Shown: positions 21,670 to 33,849 of the stretch, piece after piece | How positions within the stretch are numbered: the stretch's first letter is position 1 | Layout of the letters: every line of letters starts with the position of its first letter | Assembly (NCBI GenBank): GCA_036362985.1 | Contig: JAYGXS010000002.1 | Location: 90,051,254 to 90,115,253 of the forward strand | Origin: Ligula intestinalis | Taxonomy: Eukaryota; Platyhelminthes; Cestoda; Diphyllobothriidea; Diphyllobothriidae | Direction of reading: 5' to 3' | DNA length: 64,000 bases | The notes under the pieces: model-generated | The model's database searches: none | The model's input: the letters and a program-made list of their open reading frames with translations, nothing else | Told to the model about the DNA's origin: nothing | Program-made: the position numbers and the translations under genes

Positions 21670-22440
21670 CTTTTTAAGCCTGCTCCCTAAAAGTCGCCGT
21701 TTCTGAAAAATTTTCAGTAGGTAATCTCTAGTCAACAAAAAGGCCAGCACAGACTAAATCGCACCATAAACACATGCACGACAAATGAATGCGTCTCACA
21801 TCATACCACACTCATTATGTAGACACCTCTCACGTAATTATAAAGTGTGTTCTTCGTATCTCCTATTTGAACAGGTCCTGTGTGCACACTGCAGGCTAGC
21901 ACTCGAGCCTTGTCAGTCACTGCGTCTAATCCTTGCAGCAGACAACTGACTGGCCCAGAAAATAGACTAATACCTGGGTAGGGAAGGAGAATGAGGTCTC
22001 TATCTCTGCGCACCTTCCCCACTAGAAACGATCGAACTAGCTGGAATCTATTACTATGCGCTAAAAGCCGCAGCAGGGAAGGCTACCAACTGACGGAGTA
22101 GTTCGATGCTCTTCTCATCACGGAGAGTCAGACTGCAATATCTTATTCTTCTTAGTGTGGCCTTTATGTCACTACTACTCAGTTTGGATCCGTGCCTAAC
22201 CAAACCCGTCTTGTCGTGTGAAATGTGGTTTTTGTCCATGCAGGCTCATGCCGCGCCAGCCGTTTTTCTTGACTCTATCTTGGCACCATTGGAGTAGGAA
22301 TGGAGAGGGATTGTGACAGGTGCAAAGTGAGTTTACTATCACTGTAGTCTACCTGGCTAGCAAGTCAACGTCCCTGCGTTCACCTTGCTCTAGACATGAT
22401 CGAGAACAACAGACACGTCCAGGCTGGATGTTAGTCAGTC
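21670..22440. other. Spacer of the inverted repeat, no gene
   Basis: Nothing recognised. The stretch 22100-22200 resembles the reverse complement of 20570-20640 (AGTGTGGCCTTTATG), a short further inverted match inside the spacer. Confidence 0.4.
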
Positions 22441-22445
22441 TATTG

Positions 22446-23270
22446 AATCGTGGCAGGTCGATCCTTTCCCTCGTCAAACGATGCAGACCGAATACCCACG
22501 GTCTAAAAGCAACTCTGCCAACTTATTTTAATGCAGTCATGGATCCCTTGACGCAGGTTTCGTTTTCTCATCTTCACATATCTGATCGATTTCGTCCGTT
22601 GGGTCTATCGCTGTGGTATAGGTTATTTGGAGAGACCCTAGCCGCTGCGATGTTCAAGTCTGGGTCCGTGTGGAACGAGGAGAAATGGGACGTCCGGTGG
22701 GAAGAATAGTATACTCTGTACAGAGCTAGTGTTTAATAGGTTGGAGGAAGTTGGCAACCGGAAGGGCGTGCGTCTGCAACCGCAAGGGCCGGCGTCCCAG
22801 ATAACAGAGCATAGGAGTCATCACAGTGCGTACAGCGTAGTCACATGTGAATCAACCTTAAATGTGGTTGGCCAGACCAGCTTGGGTTAGGCAGACCCTG
22901 GTGCGTACGTGCTAACAGTCTCCGGAGGGGAGAAGTTGAGCGTGCAACGTTTAGTAGTCGGGTCACTACAGATCTTTCGAATGTAGTTGGTTTGATTGTT
23001 GGCCAAGTGTTTCTACTTACAATTGGTTTTCTTATTTGACTTATTTCATTCCTTTTATGTGGCTCGCAAACAAAAGCGTTCCAAGTAATAGAGTACGGGA
23101 GTCAGCCTTGCCGATGATTGGCCAGAGATCTCCTGTCGCAACGAGTACTGAAGACAATGTTATACTTCATCCGGAGGATGGTCCTTGGAAAGTGATTGCC
23201 AAAATCTCCACCTTTTGCTTGCCCTTCATAGCCATTAGCCCAGAGTGTGCCGCCTCTAATTTTCGGATAC
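22446..23270 (+). repeat. Large inverted repeat, right arm
   Basis: Partner of 19264-20096. The outer part (22825-23060) is repeated in direct orientation at 23275-23510, about 450 bases further on. Confidence 0.75.
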
Positions 23271-23274
23271 ACGG

Positions 23275-23510
23275 AGCACGTCACAGCGTCTACGGCTTGA
23301 TCACGTGTGAGTCAGCCTTGCAGGTGATTGGCCAGACCAGATTGGGGTCGGCAGACACTGGTGCATATGTGCTAACAGTCTCGGGAGGAAGAAGTTGAGT
23401 GTTGCACGCGGATTTGGGTCACTACCGATATTCAATTGTGGTTGGCAGTTGGTTTGTGATTGGTTTTCTTAGTTGATTAATTCCAGTCCTTTTGCGTGGC
23501 TCGCAACCAT
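23275..23510 (+). repeat. Direct repeat of part of the right arm
   Basis: Shares TGATTGGCCAGACCAG, GTGCTAACAGTCTC, GGGTCACTAC and TTTTGCGTGGCTCGCAA with 22825-23060, in the same order and spacing. Confidence 0.7.
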
Positions 23511-23894
23511 CAACATTAACAAATCAATAACCACTAAGTGTTACTACTAAAGCAAAAGGGCAATGGAATGACCGTTCTTGTCTTGCGTGTGGCCATCACC
23601 CAGTTACCTTTCTTGTTTGGAGGATCGAAGAACACGTGCAGGGTGTGAAGTTTTTAAAGGTCTTGCATTTAAGTGCAGCTCTAAGAAAGCAAGCGCTTTT
23701 AGAGGCACTATTATTTTTGTTTTATACGCACCGTGACATCCGGCAGGACTTGAAAGTGGTCTCTTGTATTCACTGCTACTCATTCCTACTGTGCATTATG
23801 GGGTTTGGATGGCAGTCGGGTTTACAATGGGTTCAGGTTTCTGCCACCTACCATACAAACACCATGCGAACTTGGAATATATAATGCTGAGAAG

Positions 23895-24560
23895 AAGGTC
23901 TTATTACTTATATCGCCTTTTCGAGGGACTCAGTAAGAGAACTCCTGCAGCTTCGCTTGGACGCTGCAATCACGCGCACATATCCAGCAGCTAAGATAAG
24001 ATTAGTATTTTCAAGCACTGCACTTCTTTGCCTTGAAGGCAAGGATAAACTCCTGTTCCAGACCCCTTCAGTGTGCATCTACGCCATTACTTGTTCCTGT
24101 TGGGCAGGTTATATTGGTCGAACAACTAGGCGGCTATCCAAGCGCGTGCAAGAACATCACACTGCTTGGCTAAACCGAGGTGTAGTAAAGTCAATATCTA
24201 GCGTGATTTAAGTTCACTAGGTTGACATCGGTTATCAGGTAGATGTCAACCAAGCCTTTCGAGTCATGTGTACAGTGCCGATGAAATATCCCAAGTTCCG
24301 GTGTCAGCGGATATCAGCGAGGGCAGAGGCAGTCGCCATATGGCTAAATAATGTGACTTTATGCGCGCAGGAAATGTTTGTACAGACACCAAGGCTACCG
24401 TGGCCGAAGACCAAATCAACATGCGTGCACACGCTTCCTACAAAGCCGCGAAACGGCAACGAGACAGCGACAGTATACGTCCTCACGCCACCCACGCCAT
24501 CTCGCGACCGTCAGACACTGCGTCCCGAAGTCTGCCAACACGACTTGAGCCAGGGACGAC
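23895..24560 (+). pseudogene. PLE GIY-YIG region
   Basis: Reads YRLFEGLSKRTPAAS, then AAITRTYPAAKIRL, YAITCSCWAGYIGRTTRRL and SKRVQEHHTAWLNRG. The GIY-YIG motif (Y-A-I-T-C...Y-I-G) is intact. Downstream, VDIGYQVDVNQAFRVM and RISARAEAVAIW continue the PLE C-terminus in another frame. Stops and shifts make it a relic. No RT domain precedes it. Confidence 0.8.
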
Positions 24561-24569
24561 GGGGCGTCA

Positions 24570-24880
24570 CTAACTAATTGTCGGACCCCCCTTTCTCCCT
24601 CCCCTCTCTGGTCCCTAATTTTGACTAGAATATGACCCCTGGATCCTTTACCATCTCTTCCCCTAATTACTACTGATTCGTTGCCTAACCTTTTTTTTAA
24701 ACTCTACCCTCCCTTGTACTATTGTGCTTGTCTGATGATTAATACTCGAAACTGTCCGTTTGCCTAACTTGCATTTCTGAATATATAATGCTATTGATGT
24801 CATGAGGCACAAGATACCGCACGCCGAGGAAACAGGGGAAAACAAAATCTTAATTGGGAAGGCTACAACTCGATTGCTGG
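24570..24880 (+). other. Probable PLE 3' tail
   Basis: Pyrimidine-rich, non-coding continuation of the PLE. No gene. Confidence 0.4.
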
Positions 24881-24889
24881 CACAATACT

Positions 24890-25335
24890 TTGATTCGCCT
24901 GACGTTTTGAGATCCGTCGCTTTTTTATCATCGGAGACATAAGCAGAAAGCGGTAACAGCTAGGGGTAGCATATTCACAGGAGCTCGCAGTATATGTAGG
25001 ATACAGTCATTACTGCAAACGTGCAACGACAATTAACGGTAATTGCCTTCTTGTGCGTTGATAGTTTGCCGACCGGCGTACGGGCTCTGATTCGCTGAAG
25101 GTTCATCACGCGTGGGGAACTCGGGCGTAATGATTGCTCGGCCATCTGGCGCTCCGGTGTTGGCGTAAGATGACGCGGTGGCCTGTCCATTTCCAAAGTG
25201 GTGACTTGCTTTGGCCAACTTGAGTTTCAGCACCGAATATGAATTGGGCAAATCAGTGCACTTGTTTATGGATTATGGGCCCGTATCTGCTACTGCTTTC
25301 TGCTTATGTCTCTGATGAAAAATCTTCATTGTGGT
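24890..25335 (-). mobile_element. PLE 3' end, minus strand
   Basis: Minus-strand peptide PNSYSVLKLKLAKASHHFG then NGQATASSYANTGAPDG matches the PLE tail at 27925-28480. The sequence TCTGCTTATGTCTC(C/T)GATGA occurs on minus at 24930-24950 and on plus at 25296-25320, so the tail end is repeated inverted as a short hairpin. Confidence 0.7.
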
Positions 25336-25349
25336 TGTGAAAATTAATT

Positions 25350-26555
25350 CTTTTGGCTTTCTGTCTTTAGTACAATGGTTAAACAGTTCTCTATTTTTAC
25401 GAATAGTCAAAAATACATAATAGAACGCTCACGACAGTACTAGAAACGCTCCTATCAATCTTTTCCTGTCAGTCAACGTCTTATCTGCGTTAATGGGTTA
25501 CTTTTTTTTTCTTCTTCTTCTTCTTCTTCTTCTTCAAAATTCCAGGATTTGCCGCCGATAACATTTTTGTACAACCGTGACAGCATGAACAGCTGTTTAG
25601 CATAGGATACGAGGTTAAGACCGATTTCTTCTAACAGAATGGATCGCATTTTTGAGCATCTATATTTTTGTGTGCGTATTTATCAACGACTTAAAGTCCA
25701 TTTCGTGCTTCGCGAGTGCAAGTAAGTGGGACCAAGTAAAGAGCAGCCTGACTTGACATGCATGCATTTACTTCTCTACCAGTGCCGGATGGTTCGATTA
25801 CAATCAGGTGCCTACCTTTCTCGCAGTTTGCTAGCAAGTCTGACAAATAAGCAGTTGGAAATCAACAGCAGTTACTGATAAATGAAAGGTGACTGCTCCA
25901 TTCTGTTGATCCTCTTTCTGACCTTTCGGCATTCTGCTACGCACCTGACTGCGAGAGCTCTTGGTAGAGCTTTAAGGTAAAACGCAGCGAGCTTATTTTA
26001 TCGATATTGGCGGAGCGTCACTTCTGTACGATTTGCGCTTCCAGATTGTAATCGCCAGACGACTAGCCCTTGGCTGAACAGTAAGAAATCTGACTCAGTG
26101 CTCACAAGAAATGCATGCTCGGCCTCGGAAAACTACTTACTCAGGTCTGGGGTTGGGAACTGGCTGACTGACGGTAACTGATGCATCCGACATTGCTACT
26201 GCAATCTCTCATATTGTTTATATTCGTCCAAAGGGAAGCAGAATGAGAGAAAAACGAGGTATTGCTGCTTGGTTAATCCTTTGCCAATCTGCAGGGGAAA
26301 ACAGCCGCTTTAACGACGGGGGACTTGCTGAATTCGGTGGGCTGAACTAGGCGGTTGGTGAAACTATCCATTTACAGCCTCTCCCTTCAGGAGAGGCTTT
26401 ATCTATCTGGCACACAGGAGACGTTTGACTGCATTTAAATCGGCTACCAGCTAACTCGAGTGTTAGCTTGTAGTAGTCGCTGCCCGCCCGACGCCTGGCC
26501 TTCCTGTCATGACCTCAATCTGTCTAGACCTCAAGGTCGTGGCGGACACCAGACT
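25350..26555. other. No gene; CTT microsatellite
   Basis: Contains a T tract and (CTT)n at 25502-25535. Otherwise unannotated, with no domain or repeat similarity that I can see. Confidence 0.5.
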
Positions 26556-26559
26556 TACT

Positions 26560-26862
26560 AGCGCACGAGACACGGACCGCCCACGTCGATTTCCACCCAC
26601 ACGCTGTCCAACCAACCTTCAAGGCCGACCCAGCCAATGAGCGTTCTATCTCTCTGTCTACTGGCCTGACTGCTTTCAAACCAGCACTTGGACTCGACTG
26701 GCTCTCCCGGCCGGTTACATGCTCTCCAAGTCAAACCTCTTTCCATCTATTCTTCGTTCCCCTGTGTACACAATATACTGTTCCTACCACTCTTGCCTTC
26801 CCAAGACTTCTTCTCTACTAAGTAACCATGGTCTGAAGATCGCAGTTGCTAGGGTTTAACTT
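26560..26862 (+). repeat. LTR-like dispersed family, copy 1
   Basis: Ends in the conserved core found in all copies: CCTCTTTCCATCTATTCT, CACAATATACTGTTCCT, GCCTTCCCAAGACTTCT, then TCTGAAGATCGCAGTTGCTA and GGGTTTAAC. Upstream part holds CCAAT-type motifs. Confidence 0.6.
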
Positions 26863-27039
26863 ACATCGTGAGTTTCATGCAGTAGGTACGGCAAGGGTGA
26901 CTGGCACTTGATTTTTTTGAAAGGGAGACAGACTTGTAGTAGCTGCTGCTTCCCGACGTCCGAGGCCGTCCTAACTCATGACATCATAGACGAGGTCACT
27001 CAGAGCATAGGACCTCGCGCGAAGGCAGTTTTTGTCGTG

Positions 27040-27390
27040 CGTCGCACTAGGCGCAAACTTGTACACCTTACCTCCCGCCCTAGCCTCAACCCACAGAGGC
27101 GTGACCTTATTTCGTCCAATAATGTACCCGCTTTAGCAGACTAGTCTCATTAGTAGGTTGGCCTCAACCCGTCTGGGCACAGACCTCAATGTGGTGACTG
27201 CGGCCCATGCATCATTTCGGGCCATGCCGCTCTAGCGGGAGGACGTGTACTCCGACAGTCAACTATCCTACAAACTTTTCTTCAACCCCTGTTCAGAATA
27301 TACTGTTCCTATTACTCAGGCCATACCATGACTTTCTCCTCTCCTAAAGAACTGGGTCTGGAAGATTGCAGCCGTTAGGGTTAACTCAAT
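27040..27390 (+). repeat. LTR-like dispersed family, copy 2
   Basis: Core at 27290-27385 (CAGAATATACTGTTCCT, AAAGAACTGGGTCTGG, AAGATTGCAGCCGTTAG, GGTTAACT). Confidence 0.6.
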
Positions 27391-27399
27391 TAGTAGAAT

Positions 27400-27920
27400 C
27401 TAGCTCAATGCCTGCTCTCTCTCTCACTAGCCAATGCCAGGCCAACCAGAGACGGATTCAGTCGCGGTGGCAGGCACATATAAACACCCCGTCTACGCTG
27501 GCCACACACGGCCTAACTCCCAAAATATGTGAATAATTCTGAAAGGCGAGTTGAACCATATACATAGGAAAGTAACGCAAAGGCTACATTCAAAAGCAAC
27601 CTTTGTGCTTGAAGTTTATTTTTGAGAAGACTGAGTTATTCCATCATTTGGCAACTTTCCAATCTACGACTCTTAGCGTGGCTTGCTATATTTGGGCGCA
27701 TCATATTTATGATAGAAGGGGATCATTTGGCGTGTCTTGTGGATGAATATCTCAGAGTAGACTTCACCGTTTCTTCTCTCTTCTGGACACTAGCCGGCTG
27801 ATGGCGGACAGAGCTAGACCTGCCTGTCTGCACATACTGAAAATGACTTGCTCACTAACTATTGCACAAGGAGATATTAAAAACTGCCAATACAAGCGAA
27901 CATGCGTGTCCCAGGAAGCA
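27400..27920. other. No gene seen
   Basis: Short open frames only; nothing recognised. Confidence 0.4.
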
Positions 27921-27924
27921 ATTG

Positions 27925-28665
27925 AGAAGAAGAAGACTCGATCGCTGGGACAATATGTTTATTCACCTGAAGTTTCGACATCCGTCGCGGATTCATCATC
28001 AGAGACATGAACAGTAGCAGAAACGGGTAATGCATGCACAGAAGCTTGCAGTATTTATAGGATACAGTCATTACTGCAAACATACAGCGACAATTAACGT
28101 TAATTGCCTTCTTGCGCTTAGGCAGTTTGTTGGACAGCACGCGGGCTCTGACCTGTTGAACTTTCATCACGGACGGTGGGCTCGGGTGTGATGATTTTTC
28201 GGCCATCTGGCTCTTCGGTGTTGGCGTAAGATGAGGCGGTGGCCTGCCCGTTCCTCAAGTGACGACTTGCTTTGGCGAAATTGAATCTCAGCATTGAATA
28301 TGGGTTGGGCAAATCGTTGCACTTATTTATGGATTGGGGGCCCGTGAACCATGACTCAAGTAGTTCCCGGCTCACCCGATTGTCACCTCTTGCAAGAATT
28401 TCGGCCTCATCAAATTTGAACGTGTGGCCGGGTCTCGTCGACGAGTTCAACAGGTCAGAGCCCGCGCGCAAGAAGGCAATTAACATTAATTGTCGCTGTA
28501 TGTTTGCAGTAATGACTGTATCCTATAAATACTGCAAGCTTCTGTGCATGCATTACTCGTTTCTGCTACTGTTCATGTCTTTGATGATGAATCCGCGCGG
28601 ATGTCAAAACGTCAGGTGAATAAACATATTTTCCCAGCGATCGAGTCTTCTTCTTCTTCTTCCTC
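27925..28665 (-). mobile_element. Foldback PLE fragment
   Basis: Minus-strand PLE C-terminus: FKFDEAEILARGDNRVSREL then LESWFTGPQSINKCNDLP, RFNFAKASRHLRNGQATASS. Its 3' tail (28110 down to 27925) is repeated in inverted form at 28455-28665, so both ends close with GATCGAGTCTTCTTCTTC. Spacer about 340 bases. The arms are about 190-210 bp and nearly identical, so this is the youngest-looking PLE hairpin here. Confidence 0.8.
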
Positions 28666-28699
28666 TTATTCTTCTTCTCAACATTAAATACATTTTACC

Positions 28700-29150
28700 A
28701 ACTCGAGTGAGTTGTGCATATTCTGTCCATAGGGCGGCGGACGGTGAGTGTATTTGCGGGTGGTGTAGAGACGTGGGGTTAAGTATGGTTATGGTGTTTG
28801 CAGCGCGGTGTCTTTTCATGGATTTTCATGCAGGGTTATACGGCTCAGTAGGCACATGTAAGTTGGTAGGCCTGGTGCTTGTGGCCCACCAGGCCGATGC
28901 GTGATACAAATGTGCAGGGCAGGAGGAATAGTATGGGACTATGGCTACTGAGATGATGATTTTCTAGGGGATGATTAGGCTGGTTGCTGATAAATTTGCG
29001 AATCTAATAGGTAGGATTGTCGTGTCTTAATTGCGGTGGATTCCGCTGTCGTTGGTTCACACTCAACCGATGAAACCCATGTGGTGTCTGAATGTTTCAA
29101 GTCATTGTTAGTAACTAAGATGCGTTTAACGGGTTGTTTTGGAGCTCTGA
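28700..29150. other. No gene seen
   Basis: Nothing recognised on either strand. Confidence 0.4.
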
Positions 29151-29157
29151 GCATTTC

Positions 29158-29300
29158 TTAGTCGGCCTCAGTGCCATGGATCCAAAAGTGATCGACCGGG
29201 TCAATGACTCGTGTGAAGGTGTGATCACGATATGGAAAGGTTTGAATCGAGCACGCGTTGCTGGTGGTTTGGGCGCTAGTGGTGATAACTGACAGGTAGT
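29158..29300 (-). pseudogene. RTE-associated zinc-finger-like remnant
   Basis: Minus-strand peptide FPYRDHTFTRVIDPVDHFWI then HGTEAD resembles the CDRTFTSRIGLVGHLRIH-type segment often attached to RTE-like elements in tapeworm sequences. The Cys and one His are lost. Family assignment is from memory of such sequences. Confidence 0.45.
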
Positions 29301-29469
29301 GGGGGGGTAGGGTGATGGTCGTTGGGAGGTTATTATCAGGATGGTGGTGATGGAGGCAGCTGCTGAAGAAAACCGAGGAGATGAAGTGTTGACAATGCAT
29401 TAGATCCAGAGATGTCCAGCGGGATGGATCCCTGTGTGGAATTTTGATTGCCATCGTGCGCACGATCCC

Positions 29470-30295
29470 ATTCCCTCTTTTATTGGCCTATCGTAGATTT
29501 CCTGCCGGTTTTCGCCAATGACGTTTTTTTGTTTCTAATTCGGTGTAATGGGGCACCTTTGTCGGTTTATACCAAATCATCATACTGGGCTGGTTTATGG
29601 GAGTGTCGTGTACTGCATAGTCGCGTTAACTACCAACTGACAATCACTACCCTACTTACTTTACCGTGCAATGGCGAATGTTTGGTATTTTTGCATAAGC
29701 CCGAGCTTAAGCAATACTCTGTTGGCTCATGGAGTCTTGTATAAGTATCAGTATATTGAGGGATATGTAGGAAAAATTCCTTTGAGTTCCCTTTTGTACA
29801 TATGTGTAGTGGTAGCAGAAAATTTGTTTCTCAGACTGTTGGCGAGGCCAGTTGTCCTGTGTCATGGGATGGAAAAATAGGAGCAGACAGTGAAAAAACT
29901 CCTCAGGGATTTTTAGAAGAAAAACTGTCGCTCTTGTGGGTGTAATACGTGGGGTTTAGGAGAAAAAGAGGGGGGATCCAACGGGGCTAGGGCATTGCAA
30001 AGGTTCCTAGGATCATCACCGTGTGGAAGCCGCGTCCTGATTCTTCCTTGCTGATTGCAGAGTCCGCCAAAGGAACTGGAAAAACAGAGGCATCCGTCCA
30101 GGTCGTCGACAGTCCGCTGTGGGTCGAACCACGGGTGAGTGTTTAGGCCGTCAGGTCTGGCTGATAAGATGGCTAGTGGGGTAATCACAGTACGCAGATA
30201 GCCAAGTAGGGTAGATCGCGGAGACCTTCGCATGAGGCTATGGGTGGGAGGGCGTTATATAATAGCAAAAGTGAATGGATATAAAAACTAATACT
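29470..30295. other. No gene seen
   Basis: Several open frames up to about 100 codons (29448-29744 plus, 29913-30233 minus), without recognisable domains. Confidence 0.4.
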
Positions 30296-30299
30296 ACTG

Positions 30300-30800
30300 A
30301 AAAATTGAAATTAGTATTATTATTGTAAATTGTCAGCTACGATCAGTTCGTTCTCTAGCGCGCACTGCTATATCGATCCAGTTTTCGCTTAAAACCCTCG
30401 AGCGATTCCGACATAACGACGTCCTGAGGAAGCGAATTCCACGCTCTGACCACTCTTTTTGAGAAGAAGTGTTTCTGAGCATCCAGCCTGGCCCCTATCA
30501 CCTTTAATTTGAGAGGATGACTTCTCAAATTCGTGGTTGTTGATAATTCGAAAAAATCCCCTGATATAAGACAGCAGTCTTGAAGACGATATACGCGGAA
30601 TGCTAATATCAGATCCCTCGAAGCTGCCTGTAGCGCAATGGAACGAGGTTGAGATTCAACAGCCGCGTTTCATAAGACTGCGAGCCCTGTCCCATTACAA
30701 GTTTGGTTGCGCGCCGTTGTACCTTTTCCAGGATGTTGATGTCTTTCGTGGCCCAGGGTCTCCAAGCTTAGATAGCGGATTCTAGTCGCGGTCGTAAACT
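30300..30800 (-). pseudogene. CR1-like non-LTR 3' end
   Basis: On the minus strand: [20 protein letters not shown] then [31 protein letters not shown], and further on AQKHFFSKRVVRAWNS-like and QDVVMS. This is the post-RT C-terminus of a CR1-type element. It ends in a short AAT repeat (30300-30325 on plus, ATTAGTATTATTATTG). Frameshifts are present. Confidence 0.75.
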
Positions 30801-30849
30801 GGTTAGCCTGAAAAATAGTTTGTCCATGCGATACTGGTTAAGATTTCCA

Positions 30850-33150
30850 CTTAATTTGGGTCACCACACCTTAGAACAGTCCTATTGTGTCCATGAATCG
30901 CCCCAAACCTCTCAATTTTAACGTCTTCGCAATAGTACCCTACGTATGCACGTAAATTATGTCTGGCCAGGTACTTTGACTTATAAAAAATCAAACTTGC
31001 CTATACATGACGCACTAAATAGTCTACGCAGTTGGCTCATAATGTATCTGTACAAAGTGGAGTCGTAAAAGGCTGAATCATCTTGTTGGCTTCTCTATTT
31101 ACTCCAAAATTTACGTTCAAGTTGGTCACGTGCTCGTCAGCGTCGGCCAACGCTCACAAAATATAACTTAGGCCTTCAAATTACCTTCCGGCGTCTGTAG
31201 TCAATGTCAGTTTGTGTTCAAATGCCTTCAATGTCTGCATTTCGTCCCCGAAAGCAATAAAGTCTTGACAGGGGTTTTACAAACCCAACTTTTTGAAGCT
31301 AGGTCTGCTTTGTCAGTGTTTGTCATTCCTCAAAACAGTGGCGACAAAAAAAGGTAATTATCAAATTTCTCAGGCGCATTGTCGGCTCCGTAGTCATATA
31401 TGTCCGTAGGTTCACTAGATTTTTTTTACTTTTTGAGAAGAACAAGCCAAATTTCCGAGCCATCTGCTGATTTTTGTGTTTCATCAGCATCGCGCGTACA
31501 TTCTCTTACCTAGTTCACCAAATCACCATCATTATTTTAGATGTTCGCAACTTGTGCTGTTTAGCCCACACAGTGACTTTGGTTGAAACTAGTGACCAGA
31601 CCCGCATTGCTAACACTATGCTGACCTCAAGTGCCTCCGTCTTGGCAACTTAAGCGGAACAGGGTCACGTAACAGCTCAAACCTATTTCGGACCCTAGTT
31701 CGAACGCTCTTGTAAGGAATGCTTGGTAATCAACGTGAAGACCGATTGGAGGCGTTTCACTGTGGCCTGTTCGCCGATGACTCAGAGTTCGAAGCTACCA
31801 CTACAGCAAACATTAATCAACATTCCTCCTCGCCTCAGAATGGTGAGTTGCAAACCCCGACATAAATCGGCACAGGCTGCTGAACACAATAAGCCTGTGG
31901 CTGCCTGAATTCGGTAGCGCTGTGCGTATTTACCTCCTTCTCATCCTCCAAAACCTTAGTCTGTCCGCGCGCCCAGCACTGACTCATCCTCTTATATCTG
32001 CGCGCTCTTGTACTTTTGCGCCCCCGCTGTCGACGTGCCCGCGTCCGGAGCTAATCGATTCCTCGCGAGCTCTGACGCCAACACCTGCACCCTTTCCTGA
32101 TTGGCTGATGACTGAGCAAGGCTTCGCAAACCCGCGCGCATGGACACTTTTAAACCAACTCGACTGGCTTCAGTACGCGGTGCTTGCAGCAGCCACTGTC
32201 AAGCTTCTTTAGCAGTAAAGTTGTCCAAATTCAATCAGTCTTCCCAAACTTGTGATTTGGGGATCCTTCTGGTGTCGAGACAGCAACTAGCCCTCGATAA
32301 GTCTACCGTCGGTCAACAATAATCATGCCGCTGTTGCATCTTTTCACTCGATTAGCCTTAAATCATGACGAGTTATAGGTAGAGAGCAACTTTCTTGTTG
32401 CTACGAGGGAGCAACTGGGAGTGCTCTGCGACAGTATTAATTCGTTCTCCACATCAGTCCAATTTGCATTCAGTATTGACAGAAAACAAGTAGATCAATA
32501 TCAATATACTAGGTAGCCTATTCGGAAGCCACCGCACACCAAACACGAGCAACTACCGAAAAATCAAGTTCCGTCAACGGTCCTCTTTGTCGGGCAAAAA
32601 ACCATTGTCTGCAGTAAAAATAGGATATTTGATATATGTACACTATCTTCAAATGAGGTTTTTTGGTCGGCACACCAGATGTGAAGAAAGTAGGTTGGTC
32701 TCGAGATGCACGGTCGATCGAGGTGAGGACATGCTCTACTCGCGCATGACTAATAAAATTTTCCGGTGCCGTAAATGGAGTCCGGATCAGCAGTGCTTTG
32801 TGCTGGCGTCCTATCGTTCGTATGCAGAAAGCGCCTTCTTGTTGTGAGTCTGATTATTGCCGTTCGTTGGTCAAATAAATTTAAGGCAATGCATGGAAGT
32901 AAAGTATATCGGATAATTTGTAGTGACGCTGCAGCACCTTCCACCTTTGGCGTCCTGTGATTGCAGATGTCGGCCCGCCTCTGGGACAGCCAATCACAGG
33001 TGCCGCAAGTTGCCTCAACGCTCAACCTCTTGCAGCTACCAGAAAGTGCGCATGTGTAGCGGTCTCTGCCATCCGACATCATTTTTCAACGCCAGCTGCC
33101 TCAAGGTCATCCAATACCTCATTTGGCGCTTACAGTCGCGCTGACCTGTA
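30850..33150. other. No gene seen
   Basis: About 2.3 kb without a supported gene. The frame 31922-32212 (plus) is Pro/Ser-rich and unrecognised. The segment 32970-33010 (GCCAATCACAGGTGCCGC) recurs at 50752-50768, so part of this belongs to the LTR-like family. Confidence 0.4.
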
Positions 33151-33159
33151 GAGACTTGA

Positions 33160-33440
33160 CCTACTTTCACTCGGACACACAAACGTGTGTCTAGGTTCTC
33201 CCGGCTGCCCAAACACCACTCGAACAAGTTCCTGTTTCCCCACTCTCGGCCGCCAGACGGCACTTCGGACCACAGCACTCCAGCCGAATGAAGTGTGCTC
33301 CGAAGTCCAACCTCTTTCCATACATTCTCCGTTCCTTTGCGTACACAATATACTATTCCTTCTACTCTGGCCTTCCCAAGACTTCTCCCATCTCCTAAGG
33401 AACCGCACCTGGAAGATTGTAGCTGTTAGGGTTAACCGTC
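33160..33440 (+). repeat. LTR-like dispersed family, copy 3
   Basis: Core at 33315-33436: CAACCTCTTTCCATACATTC, CACAATATACTATTCCTTCT, CTGGCCTTCCCAAGACTTCT, AAGGAACCGCACCTGG, AAGATTGTAGCTGTTAG. Confidence 0.65.
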
Positions 33441-33619
33441 GTAGCCTTAACTACTATACATGCACTTGTCTCTCCACACCAATCCGGTCTGGCCAATAAT
33501 TTCTCTGTGGCTAACTTACACAGGAGCTCTTTGCGACGACTGCCACGCTCACACACCTCGGACGCGGCCCTCTCCTGAGTGGTTTTGCATTCGTCCGACA
33601 TTCAAATTCATCGAACCTA

Positions 33620-33790
33620 TTCTCCACTATCGCTGAACAGAATACACTTTTCTTCCCATCTGACGGCTCCCTTCCTCTCTTCCCCCACAGAACCGGGCCT
33701 GAAGATCGCAGCGACAAGGGTCTTTCCCATTAACTTAAGCCACTGCGATAACTTCATGAGCGATCTTAGTAAACGAACAGATAAAATACG
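33620..33790 (+). repeat. LTR-like dispersed family, copy 4
   Basis: AGAATACACTTTTCTTCCCA, CAGAACCGGGCCTGAAG, ATCGCAGCGACAAGGGTCTT, then TTAAGCCACTGCGATAAC. It matches 19815-19965 (left arm of the large inverted repeat) more closely than copy 3. Confidence 0.6.
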
Positions 33791-33849
33791 ATGCGAATGT
33801 ACAGAATGCAATCTTAAAACAATTCACAATCAGGAATTCTTTTAAAAGC

